Shown one piece after another: positions 1-42,317 of a stretch of 64,000 nt of DNA. Below the pieces are notes generated by a model. That model had not been told where the DNA came from and searched no databases. It saw only the letters and a list, made by a program, of their open reading frames with translations. A program made the translations under genes and the position numbers. The DNA is from Gonocerus acuteangulatus. Its lineage: Eukaryota; Arthropoda; Insecta; Hemiptera; Coreidae. How positions within the stretch are numbered: the first letter of the stretch is position 1; the number at the start of each line of letters is the position of its first letter. The stretch is from NCBI GenBank assembly GCA_946811695.1, contig OX328128.1:22622258-22686257 (forward strand), given 5' to 3'.

Positions 1-2118
1 ATAAACACATATAGTTTCTGTTCAAAAAATGGAAAAGTAATTACAAGAACAAAACTGCAATAAACACTGGGAAAAATGTTCCCTTTCTTAGAGTCCGATT
101 AATATTCCCTTCCGTCGCCTGTTGATGATCCAAGAAAGTAAATATTTATATTTTACCTTAATCCTATTAATACTAGACAGTATTTAGTAAGTGATTTGTA
201 AAATATTTTTTTGAATTTGGTCCACCTAAAAGGTGATTTTCGCCCACTGTCTTTCGCCGCGGATTCTTCAGCTTCTATCTGACTGCCTAAACTAAATTTA
301 AATTTGCATTAAAAGGGGGAGCTGAAAGTCTCAAGACAGTAAAGTAGAAGCTTAAGGCTTATCGAAAAAAAATATTTGGAAGTGGAACTTTTTTTTAAAC
401 CTTACTCAAACTTGAGTAATCAACAAAATATGAACAATCTAGTAATAATTTCAATAATATATTTTTTTCTTTGATATGCCTTTCTGTTATTAGATATATA
501 TTATGTATTTATAAAGAACATACCACTAGGTAATAAATCCATTGTCCATCCTATAAAGAATTTATAAAATTTGCACACAATTTTTAAAACACACCTTACA
601 AAGACCGTAGTTGGAACAAGACTAAGCAGAGGAAGAGCAAGTGACTAGCAATGGTTGCCTTCCTTATTGTTTTAAACAGGTTAAAAAAATAAAAGTTTCT
701 TTTCAGGCACCTGCAGCTGCAACGCCTGATAAACACCAGCAAGGATTTACATATTTTGAATCTATTTTACAATTTGGTACATTTAACTTAAAAATGGTAC
801 ATCTTCAAATAATAAGGTTTTTCAAATACATAAGTGACTGCTTCGAACTAAATTTTCTAATCCGGATTTTTCTTTAATCCGGTTGTACTTTCCTACAGCC
901 GGTTTACTGTTTTTGATCTTTCCTAAAGATTGAATAACTTCATTGCTTCCATTACTATTCCTCTCAGGTTTGAATATGAACAAAGTTGGAAATGTGTTTT
1001 CTTATGAATAGGGCCCCTTCTTTTACATCATTACTAGGGAACGGATGTTCATGTAAAATAAAATTCTAAATACGTACATACATATTTAACTATTTATAAA
1101 GATTTATTTATTTGTTTCAGACCCGTAACTTTGGCGATGGTCTCTTTTCATAAGTCTATAATATTAAAAATCAGTCACAGAGTGGAAAAAAAATAACAAA
1201 GAAAAAAAAATAATAATAAGACGAAAAAAATAATAATAATAATAACTAAAAAAAATAAAAATAATAAAATACATAATCAACAATATGAAAAACTAAACAA
1301 AAATTGAGATAAAACCATAAGCAATAAGATAAGATAAAAAAGTTAAAAAATAAGTGCCTAAAAATAAATAATATAAATACAAATTTTACTTTTGTTCAGG
1401 ACAAATGTTAATTGAAAGCTTGTTGTTGAATTTAAGACTTAAATCGAGATTTTATTATATTTAAATTGAGGTTTTTTAAATTTGAGAGTAAATGTTGTTA
1501 GTCTTTAAATGTTGGACTATTGTGTTGATGTAAGGACTATTTATAATGAAATATGTAATAAAAATTGAAAATATTTTTAAAGAAATGCCTAAAACACTAT
1601 AAAATATTGAAAAGAAAAGCGTAAATAATAAGTAAGAACCCTCTTATTATAAATGGCAAAACAAAAATTGAAAATATACAGAACAAAATGGCTAAAACTA
1701 TAAAATATTAAAAAATAAAGCATAAAGAAAAATTAGGAACTCATTATAAAAGGAGAAAAAAAGAAGTTGACAATTTCTACAGATGAACATTCTTTTGGAA
1801 AATTGCTTACACCACATGAATTTTTAATTGTCAAACATGAAATAACGCTAGTCTGGTCTCATAAGGGGTGTATAAGGTGGTGGGGTCACCGATCAGGCCC
1901 ATTTTTATTTCTCATGATTCTGCATAGAAAAATAGTCTACATGTGTCTGAGCGTTTCGTCCAATGGGCCTTAAGAGCTGAGAAATAAAATAAAATAGGTT
2001 GAAAACTTATTGTTTTATACCTCGAGTTTGGAAAATGTGCTTGACATGATATTTTCACTAATTCATTTGTTTTAGAGAGCAGATTAGAGAAATAATACAA
2101 TTGTTAAACAATAATTTG

Positions 2119-2176
<58 letters not shown>
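2119..2176. repeat. (TA)n microsatellite
   Basis: Almost pure alternating TA with one TG interruption near its right end. It abuts the SINE-tail-like piece at about 2187. Confidence 0.9.
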
Positions 2177-2186
2177 TTTAAAAAAC

Positions 2187-2285
2187 GTATCTGCTCCTAG
2201 ACCATTAGCGCTGGGGAAGCATGCCTGCCAGCCACCTTTGCTTCTTGGAATTAGGAAAGGCGCAGTGACCTAGACTCATTGAGTA
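2187..2285 (-). repeat. SINE 3'-tail-like fragment
   Basis: Contains ACCATTAGCGCTGGG, which resembles the tail of the 5S-derived SINE at 8303-8363 (GCCATTAGCGCCGGG) in the same orientation. No 5S or tRNA head is visible, so this is a fragment or a related tail. Confidence 0.35.
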
Positions 2286-2402
2286 AAATATTATTTTCTT
2301 TCTTAGTTTCCTCTAGATTTTTTCAATTAAAAAATAAAAAGAATATCAAAATATGTATTTATGGCAGAATATGTAAAAATATGCAAAATAAAAAACTGTT
2401 TA

Positions 2403-2510
2403 AATGCTTTAAAATCACTTAAAACATGCAGATTTACATCATGATTATGATCATTATGATTTACGAATAGGGAAAAATTTGTAAATACAGTGAGATCTGT
2501 TCCCTTATCA
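2403..2510 (-). repeat. Interspersed repeat, copy 1
   Basis: Read on the minus strand it aligns with 5993-6105 plus: both start near AGGGAACAGAT, share CTATTCGTAAATC or GATTCGTAAATC in the middle and end near GCA(T/C)GTTTTAAGTG. Family not recognised. Confidence 0.5.
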
Positions 2511-2812
2511 GTACCTTAAATATCCTATATTGTCATTAATATTGTTACCTTATAAATCCAATATTGTTCTTATCCTACGTCTACATTATACATCCAATAT
2601 TGGTCTTTACCCTAGTACCACAGTTTAGTACTATCGATTGACAGTATATATTCATTAATCTTGGCCAGCCCTACGGCGCCCCCAACGGTGCGGATACTGT
2701 ACAAATATCTGAAATGTGATCTTAACTAGTGAGGCTAGTACTTTTCTCAGACAATATGCATTAAAATAATAATAAAAAAAAAATCATCTAAGCCTTTTAA
2801 AAATCTTGTAAT

Positions 2813-2818
2813 TTTATT
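2813..2818 (-). promoter_or_regulatory. Poly(A) signal of gene A
   Basis: AATAAA on the minus strand about 85 bases after the gene A stop. Gene B has an AATAAA at a matching distance, which supports use of both. Confidence 0.6.
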
Positions 2819-2901
2819 AGTTATATATAAATCACAATTCGTATTCTCATGTTTTATATTTATCACATAAGAGTAAAATGTTCATAAGTTTTAAAACAAA
2901 A

Positions 2902-34612
<31,711 letters not shown>

Positions 34613-34665
34613 GATGAAGGTGATGCTGCTAGCAGAGAATATACGTGCTTTGGCGTCTCACCGAG

Positions 34666-34674
34666 AAATATATA
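34666..34674 (-). promoter_or_regulatory. Candidate TATA box of gene A
   Basis: TATATATTT on the minus strand about 55 bases upstream of the start codon. In AT-rich DNA this is weak evidence; no initiator is proposed. Confidence 0.3.
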
Positions 34675-34679
34675 CGAAA

Positions 34680-35457
34680 TAATTACCTTCTGTAAACGAT
34701 ATTTAATCTTGTTTTAATTGATTATACCCACATGTGCACAATTAGTTTAATGTATCTTAAGAGCACTCAGGTTTTGTACAAATATTTTTACTATTGCACA
34801 AGGCCAATTAATTTGAATGTTCAGTTTTAAATTTGGCCATGAAGTAATGACTGGGTATCTCCCCCCCCCCCCTCTTCACAGCATCTCCCACCAGTCGAGT
34901 TGCTCCTCTAAGCTTGATAATATGCCGACAACATACTTGTTTTCTTCAGATCCATTCTTTTCTTTTTGTCAATGCCAGGTGTAGGGTGGGGTTTTCTGGA
35001 GCCCTTTGTTCTGTTTTCTGCAAACATTAAGCCTCTCCTTTTTCATGCTGGAAGCTGATAATTAAAATCTGCCGTAAAATTGCCAATAGCTTGAGGGAAA
35101 CTTCTCTGCAGTTAGCCGGTGTTTGTTTGAAGATTCCTTATCATGTTGCCGCTTCTTGGTTGGAATTTAACCAATTTGCAACTTATTTGGGGTTTGAGTG
35201 AAATCCATACTCTGAATCTATATGTTTAACTTCCAGATGGGCTTAAATCCTTCCTAAATTAATCAAAAATCATATCCAAGAGTGTTTATGTGGCAGGACA
35301 GTTTTTAAACGTTCAAAAAATTTGATTTTTTGACTAAAGTCCTGATAAATTTCAAAATAAAAACCAGTTTCTTATCTTTATTACAAGAAATTATGGAGGA
35401 AAAAATGAGCCTTCCAGTACATTAAAATTTAAAGTCGATTTCCTCAAAACTACGTTT
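34680..35457. other. 5' flank of gene A, nothing recognised
   Basis: Holds a C-rich run at 34861-34872. No gene or element recognised. Confidence 0.5.
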
Positions 35458-35598
35458 TAGCGCGGTTCCTCCCTCCCTTCATAGGGAGGAACCCACTTAT
35501 AAGGTTGACCTCATGAATCATTCCGGAAGTGCCGACTAGAAAATTTTGCGTTTCAGAACCCCTAGAGACCGAAAATAATGGTGGTTCAAATTTTTATA

Positions 35599-35652
<54 letters not shown>
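35458..35652 (-). repeat. R3 repeat, left part of composite split by the LTR element
   Basis: TAGCGCGGTTCCTCCCTCCC hairpin end, R3 body and a TA tract up to the 5' LTR. The TA tract resumes at 40949 after the 3' LTR, followed by R1. Confidence 0.7.
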
Positions 35653-35819
35653 TGTTAGGGGGAGGAAGGCCCAGTCTTTGTAAATAAACACGCTGGGCCT
35701 ATAAATAAGCCCAGCGGGATTAAATAAATCAGTTCTTATCGAAACACCGAGCAGTGCTTGTCTCTCCCTAGTTCTACTGTCCTTTTTAAAAACATACTCC
35801 CATCACCCTTACGCTTAAC
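35653..35819 (+). repeat. 5' LTR
   Basis: Starts TGTTAGGGGGAGG, ends CTTAAC. Contains CGCTGGGC and GCCCAGCG as an 8-base inverted repeat around CTATAAATAA, probably promoter and/or poly(A) region. Confidence 0.9.
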
Positions 35820-35840
35820 TGGTGCCGAAACCCGGGATCG
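35820..35840 (+). other. Primer-binding site, tRNA-Phe type
   Basis: TGGTGCCGAAACCCGGGA and the next three bases are complementary to the 3' end of insect tRNA-Phe as I remember it (ACCA end, TTTCGGC acceptor strand, CCCGG of the T arm). It starts directly at the LTR end. Confidence 0.7.
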
Positions 35841-35907
35841 GAAGTACCGTATCGGAGTGTAGTGCATACGTAAGGAAGTGTGGTGCCTATTTAAGGAAGT
35901 GTAGTGT

Positions 35908-37095
35908 ATGTTCACGCGGAAAGGTCGCGAAACAATACAAGACCGCCTTAACACTAGAAGGATGGTAGACCCAGAAGCAGCCGCCGCCATTGAATGGCTA
36001 AAATTTAAATCAGCTAACGCACAAGATATGAGAGCCGCTATCAGTCAGATAGAGAGATTTTCTGGAGATGTCGGCGAACTTGCTCATTTTTTAAAAGACG
36101 GCGACCGTATAACAAAAGCCATTCAAGACAAGGTGAAGACAGGATGGATTGACAATAGTGACGTTGGGACACTACAAGCGTCGCTGATAGGAAGAATACG
36201 ACGTCACGTCCTTAACCAGATCCAAAGCGACACAGGAACGGACTGGGATACCGTAAAGGAACGCTTGAAACGGGCATATGGAGGAGGAAGATGGGCAGCC
36301 GAAGAAGACATCATCAAGGTGTTCCAGGAGACACGCAGACCCCAACAGTCAAAAAGCAACTATGCAGGAAGGCTACTGTTGTGGTACAACAAAATCATGG
36401 ACAAACTTAGTGAACGCGCAGAAGAGGACTTGGTTGATCCAATGATAAAGATATTGAAGATACTCCTCAAAATTCACCTTGGAAAACAAACCGGACAGAC
36501 TCTAGCGCCAGAAAAAGAATTCCCCGAGGCAGCTCGGGCGATTATAGAAGAAAGCGAGAAGGAAGCGGAACAACACACAGCGATGCTTGAAGAGGACGAT
36601 TGGACCAGGGTACGAAGATCAAGGCAGAGAAGATATACAGACGAACCGACGAGAGGCGACAGATTCGACCGACGCGATAGGCAGCCTCCCAGAAATGACA
36701 CGCGCCAAGGAAGTTTTCCCCGCCAGCAAAGTGGACGACGTGAAACACCCCGGAGAAGAGAACCAGTTGCTGAGAAAACATGCTACGAATGTGGAAAAAA
36801 AGGCCACATCGCAGCTCGATGCCCACGCATCAAATGCTTTGAATGCGAGAGTCCCGGTCACGTTGCACGTAAATGCCCGTACATGAAAAAATCACCTCAA
36901 GACCTCGGCGAACCTATGGAAGTGAATTTCCATAAAGTTAGGAGAGCGAGGACGAGCAGTTCCGATGACAGGTCGGTACGAGACTCCGATGATACCAGTG
37001 ACTCCGAAGGTGAAGGAAGCCGTCCGGCCACCAAAACGATGGCTTCATACGCAGCCATCCTGAGGAGCTGCCACCTGGATAAGCGACACCGGTGA
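35908..37095 (+). CDS. Gag of the Ty3-type element
   Basis: Capsid and nucleocapsid precursor that packages the element RNA. Up to 395 codons; a start at 35962 (MVDPEAAAAIEWLKF) is an alternative to the first ATG at 35908. The helical capsid-like region (to about residue 220) is followed by an Arg-rich linker and two CCHC zinc knuckles, CYECGKKGHIAARC and CFECESPGHVARKC, near residues 290-330. The C-terminus is acidic and Ser-rich. It ends at a TGA (37093-37095), beyond which the same frame stays open into protease. Confidence 0.85.
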   Translation: MFTRKGRETIQDRLNTRRMVDPEAAAAIEWLKFKSANAQDMRAAISQIERFSGDVGELAHFLKDGDRITKAIQDKVKTGWIDNSDVGTLQASLIGRIRRHVLNQIQSDTGTDWDTVKERLKRAYGGGRWAAEEDIIKVFQETRRPQQSKSNYAGRLLLWYNKIMDKLSERAEEDLVDPMIKILKILLKIHLGKQTGQTLAPEKEFPEAARAIIEESEKEAEQHTAMLEEDDWTRVRRSRQRRYTDEPTRGDRFDRRDRQPPRNDTRQGSFPRQQSGRRETPRRREPVAEKTCYECGKKGHIAARCPRIKCFECESPGHVARKCPYMKKSPQDLGEPMEVNFHKVRRARTSSSDDRSVRDSDDTSDSEGEGSRPATKTMASYAAILRSCHLDKRHR

Positions 37096-40000
37096 GAAGC
37101 GTGCCAGCAGAGCGGCAACCAGAAGAGGTACAAGCGTGACAAAAACAGAGGGTTGCCGATTATAGAAGTGGGTGGGGTGCGATGGCTCATAGACACCGGG
37201 AGCACTTGCACCCTTATTGCAGCGAAAGTGTTGACGAAGAGTGACGCAGCATGGGCGAGAGCGGAAGTGCGCAAGTGCAGATGTAACCTCGTAACACTCG
37301 GAGGCACATGCGCAGTAGAAGGCGAAGTAGAGATCCCGACAGAAGGGTGGGGAACTGCCGGGAAAACGTTAGTGGCGCACGTGGTTTCCGTTATGCCGAA
37401 CGAATACCAGGGCATTCTCGGATGCGACGCGTTGAATCTGCTAGGCAGTACTGTGAAAACAACGGAGAAGTATTGGGACGTGCGCATAGGCAACCTCCGT
37501 TGTACTGCGGAAACACAGCTAGGCAAAAGTCATAACATCAGCGCTATAAACACCGACGAGAAAAAATGGGAGGACCTAAAGAGCGAGTTCAAAGATGTGT
37601 ACCACCATGAAGACCAACCCCTAGGAGCAACTGGACGCACCCAACACGAAATAACCCTGACGACAAATCGCTCCGTTTATGTCAAAGACAGAAGATACCC
37701 ACAAGCACTTAAAGCCGTAATCCAAGACGAACTCCAGAGCCTCTTAGATCAAGGGATAATAGTGTCAAGCACGTCACCCTATAATAGCCCCTTATGGGCG
37801 GTCCCCAAAGCCTTATGGGGGGAGCCCCAGGAAAATACCGGGTAGTGGTGGACTATCGCAAGCTGAACGAGCTCACCAAAGATGAAAAATACCCGCTACC
37901 CCGCATGGACGACATACTGGACAGGCTCAGTGGTGCAAAAATATTTAGCACGTTAGACCTAAAAGCGGGATACCATCAAATCCGCATGCACCCGCGTGAT
38001 GAAGAGAAGACGGCCTTCTCGTTTGAAAGAGGCCATTACCATTTCAAAAGAATGCCTTTCGGATTAAAAAACGCCCCGATGACATTCCAGCGACTTATGG
38101 ATGAATTCCTCCAAGGACTGGGACCGAGCTACTGCCAAGGATACATGGACGATCTTCTCGTGTTTAGCAGGTCCGTCGAAGAACACCAGAAACACCTAAG
38201 ACGAGTCTTTGAACGACTCCGTGCCTTCGGACTGAAGCTGTCGTCGGAAAAAAACGCGGCTAGGACTCTCAGCAGTGACTTTTCTCGGTCACGTTATCTC
38301 TGGAGAAGGAATTCGCCCGGACCCAGCCAAAATAGAAGCCTTGACAGGTCTCAGACCCCCATCCAACGTTAAAGAAGTGCGACGGTTGCTGGGCGCATTG
38401 AATTATTATAGACGTTTCGTCCCTGACATGGCAAAGAGGATAGCCGAGGTAAACGATCTCCTTAAGAAAGGTCGGAGAGTAGCGGTTACACAGGAAATGA
38501 AGAATAACTTAGACGCCTGTATAAACATGCTGAAGGCAGAACCAGTCCTTGCGTTTCCCAATTTTAGTAAGGAGTTCGTCCTCACCACAGACGCAAGCGA
38601 ACGAGCCCTGGGCGCAGTCCTTGCACAAACGAACTCACAGGGTGAACAACCGGTCGCATTCGCCAGCCGTCGCTTGACTGAAGCAGAAGAACGTTACAGC
38701 GCTCTAGAACGAGAATTACTCGGGATAGTCTGGGCTACCGAACACTTCCGACCATATCTCTTCGGCCGACGGTTTGTAGTCCACACAGACCATAAACCCC
38801 TGCAATGGGTTGCTCACCTTAAGGAAAAATCAGCTAGAGTTGCAAGATGGAAGGAGAAACTGTCTCAATATGACTTCACAGTTCGATACACGCCAGGAAA
38901 AGATAATGTTGTCGCGGATTGGTTATCGCGCGTACAGCGTGTTAATGTCACAAGAACGGAGTCCACAGGAGGAGAACCTTCACTACGACAGTTCTTCAGC
39001 GAATGGAACCCAGCGGAAGACCCAGCGGACGACAACCCATCCAGGGACAGCGATGCAACGGCCTCCGCAGAAGAAGGAGACCGGACGCTCCAAGAGATTG
39101 ACGACATCGTGGTCGCCAAGAAAAGACAGATTATCTGGACTACAACATCTTCAGGGTCCCCCCAAATTGTGTACGGACGACGTACGCGCTCCAGTCTGCG
39201 ATGTTCCATCCGTTCCATGGCAACGATACAAGACGACGTGATTTGCAGGTTATTAGAAGACGCGTCTGTCCCAGGGACGACCACATACCTGTACATAGGT
39301 AACTCAACGCTATGGAACAGGATAGCTAAGTTGTGGGAGCAGGAACGCCTAGGCGTAGACCGCCGCTTTATTCGCTGCTTGAGACAGGGAGAAGTCGTCA
39401 CAGATCCTCAAGTTCAAAGAGACGTTACCCTAGCACAACACCAGGGAAAAACAAATCATCGAGGGACACGCGAAACGTTACTCGCCTTGAAAAAGAAATA
39501 TTATTGGAAACGCATGGACAGAACTGTGAACGACATTGTAGCTAAGTGTGATGTCTGCAATAAAGTCAAATACGTCAGGAGACCCCCTCGCACCCAGCAG
39601 GAAGAAACTCCGACACCACGAAGCCCGCTGTTAGTTTTACAAGCCGACACGTTCACGTGGAAAGGTACATCATGGGTAACAATCATCGATACCTTCAGCA
39701 AACTGGTCATGGCTGTTCCCATTTCTACGAAAAGCGCAGACGAGGTACGCAAAGCTCTCTTAACTTGGGCTCAGTGCTATGGGACGCCCGAACTACTCAT
39801 TACAGACGGCGGAAGGGAGTTTCGAAATGATGCAGTCAAACAACTGTTACGGGACTGGGGCGCAGAACTCCATATTACAACACCGGGTCACCCACAAAGT
39901 CATGGGAGTATCGAGAGAGCCCACAATACCCTTAGTGAACATTTAAGAGTGATAGCTGCCGAACGACCCTTACCTGCCGAGGAAGCTATGGCCATCGCCA

Positions 40001-40446
40001 TCACAGGCTACAATCACTCCGTCCACAGTGCCACAGGGTTTACACCTTTCGAAATCCTATTTGGGACACTCAAGTTAGGACGAGATGTATCAGAGTCGGC
40101 TGGTGATCCAGGCATCGTGACTGCAGTCCTTCGACTCAGGGAGAATCAACGCCGAACAGCCCGTACGACAGCGACACGCGTTCAATATGAAAAGGAGAAA
40201 CGCACACAGAAACATAACCTTCACTTATCATCTCCAGCAGTAAACCCCCGTATCGGTGACGTTGTCTACCGACAAATACCGTCGAACCGTAGCAAGCAGG
40301 ATTTCCGGTATGATGGACCCTACAAAATCGTAGCTGTCCGTGAACATAACATTGTGACACTTCGAGCAGTGGAACCACCCTTTAGACAACGGAATGCTCA
40401 TCTCGAACAAATCAAGATCCCACGCCAACAAGCCAAGGAGTTGTAG
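37096..40446 (+). CDS. Pol (PR-RT-RNase H-integrase), two frame breaks
   Basis: Follows gag in the same frame after one TGA, with no ATG needed. Protease: WLIDTGSTCTLI and later ILGCDAL. RT: VVVDYRKLNELT, YPLPRMDDIL and YMDDLLVFS at 38142. RNase H: LTTDASERALGAVLAQ and VVHTDHKPL. Integrase: an HHCC zinc region ending CDVCNKVK, then a core with DTF, TDGGREF and HGSIERAH for the DDE residues. RNase H before integrase is the Ty3 order. Frame changes fall at a G6 run (37817-37822) and an A7 run (38248-38254); all else is open. Either recent decay or homopolymer sequencing errors. Confidence 0.9.
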
Positions 40447-40764
40447 ACGCAAGTCCTATGTACATATATATATATGATTTTTATTTTTTTTTTTTTTCTC
40501 TGACAGTAATTAAGTGTCATGGAGATTCTAAGAATTTTTTTTTTTTTCTTACTTACTTTACCTTTTATTGTTCCAAGTAGAAGTTTTGTACATTTACCAA
40601 GGATAGCAGTTTATTTATTTTACTTTTATTCTTTTTGTTTTGCTTTAGTATTCTTATTATTATTTTTGTATGTGTTAGAACTCAGTTATTTTCTCTCTTG
40701 TCTTGTTTTGTATGTTCTGGGACCTTCCTTCTTAAAAAAGTTGTAGTTTCTGCGAATTACGTAG

Positions 40765-40780
40765 AAACTCGGGGGGGGGC
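40765..40780 (+). other. Polypurine tract
   Basis: GAAACTCGGGGGGGGGC lies directly before the 3' LTR, where plus-strand priming is expected. It is interrupted by CTC, so the functional part is probably the G run. Confidence 0.55.
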
Positions 40781-40947
40781 TGTTAGGGGGAGGAAGGCCC
40801 AGTCTTTGTAAATAAACACGCTGGGCCTATAAATAAGCCCAGCGGGATTAAATAAATCAGTTCTTATCGAAACACCGAGCAGTGCTTGTCTCTCCCTAGT
40901 TCTACTGTCCTTTTTAAAAACATACTCCCATCACCCTTACGCTTAAC
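40781..40947 (+). repeat. 3' LTR
   Basis: Same 167 bases as the 5' LTR with no difference seen, followed by TTATATATA. Confidence 0.92.
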
Positions 40948-40948
40948 T

Positions 40949-41750
40949 TATATATATATATATATATATTTGTCTGTTCACGCTTTCCTGTCCTCAATAA
41001 TGGTCCGATTTGATGAAATTTGCAACAAAAATGTTTCGCCTAATTTGAATGGTCAAGGTCGTTAACCAGCAGAATCCGTCTACTGGAACATGGTTTTTGG
41101 AGCGAATGTCGCGCGAAAAAAATCGTTCCGCTTACTTCATATGCTTGCAAGTACTCGTTTTATAGGCTTCTTGGCCTAGGAAAACGAATGAAACCATTTT
41201 TAAGGCGATAGGTTTAACCGTTTTCGAGAAAATTGGAAAAATAGTTATTGAATACCGTTTTTGGTTTGGGTACTTAGAATCACGGGAAAATTGGAAAAAT
41301 AGTTGTTGAATCATGGGATTCAGTTGAAACATTTTCTGCATGTTCAAATTTCATCAAAGCATATATGTTAAAATTTTGGTTACGTTTGGAGATAAGGAAG
41401 GGTTAGAATAAAATATTTTATTAACAGACATGAAAAGTTTTGGGAACTTCGTATACTTTCATTAATACCTCGAAAACGGTTGAGAATCTTGGTAAGCTGA
41501 AGGTTACCATTCGAAAGCTTACTAAATGGTCTACAAAAAATGTTCTGAAGAAAGTTTTGATTAAGCGATGTCAATCGGAGAAATAAGTGCATAAAACTTT
41601 CGTTTATTTGAACGGTTCTTTTTGTCTGTTTTTATTTCTTGTTATTTTTTTATTGCTTCTAGTAGGAGAATGTATTTATCAATAAAACAGTATAAGTAAA
41701 AGAAATAGTGTTATAAATATAGCTTTCCAAGAGAGAGATTCGAAGATGCC
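40949..41750 (-). repeat. R1 repeat, right part of the split composite
   Basis: TA tract, TTTGTCTGTTCACGC, GGTCCGATTTGATGAAATTT, CGCGAAAAAAATCG, AAACGAATGAAACC and CAATCGGAGAAATAAGTGC in the order seen at 13941-14660. Confidence 0.65.
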
Positions 41751-42317
41751 TTGTGATTTTTGTTTTCTCTATTTACCTCACTTTTAATTGTTTTTGTTTT
41801 GCATTTATCAGTAAACTGCTAATAGCCTGAGCAGCTAATGCACCAAAAAAAAAAAGAAAAAAAAATTTAGTTAGAGAACGGATACGTCTTAAGATGACAG
41901 TTCCTGCTGAAAGAGAATGTTTACACTATGTGTAGGGTCAGACATCTGCCTGGGTCGAGGTACTAGGCAGGCTTCAGGTAGGTTTTTATTGCACTTCATA
42001 AATCAAGATGCATCCTAGGAGAGCTGACAGATATTTTACCTGTAGGACAGTCGGTCTCCAGCCTCGGTCGAGAGAGGTTGTCCTTACTGTGCTCTTGGCT
42101 CCACCGGCAAGCTTTGAGATATTTTATTGCTAAGTTCAGGTATAGACCCTTTGCGAGTGAACATGCTTCTCGGTACAAGCCTAGGATCAGTGTCTTTGTG
42201 TTAAGTGCCGCCGGAAATGTTTATTACCCCAGCAGGTAACATTCTTCTGGACCTTCGGCTAGTGCAAATACCAAGCGCGGCTAAGTTCTTTCTTCAATTC
42301 TAGAAGTTTCTATATTA
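41751..42317 (+). other. Probable 5' UTR of LINE 3 and flank
   Basis: No frame recognised. An A-rich run at 41845-41869 may be flank; the LINE start is not visible. Confidence 0.35.

Larger units (their letters stand above)
1..2750. other. 3' flank of gene A, no gene recognised
   Basis: AT-rich sequence with A-rich and AAT-rich stretches around 1190-1380. Reading frames here are short and resemble no family I know. It contains a (TA)n run, a SINE-tail-like piece near 2190 and a copy of an interspersed repeat near 2400, listed separately. Confidence 0.6.
35653..40947 (+). mobile_element. Ty3-type LTR retrotransposon, near full length
   Basis: Two 167-base LTRs that read as identical enclose a PBS, gag, pol in the order PR-RT-RNase H-integrase, and a G-rich tract before the 3' LTR. 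No env-like frame follows the integrase. It sits in a TA tract, so the exact target duplication cannot be read. Identical LTRs imply a recent insertion. Confidence 0.93.

Noticed and set aside
40447..40780. Possible env-like frame (75 codons, 40519-40746) after integrase
   Set aside because: Hydrophobic because T-rich; too short and without signal or glycoprotein features.
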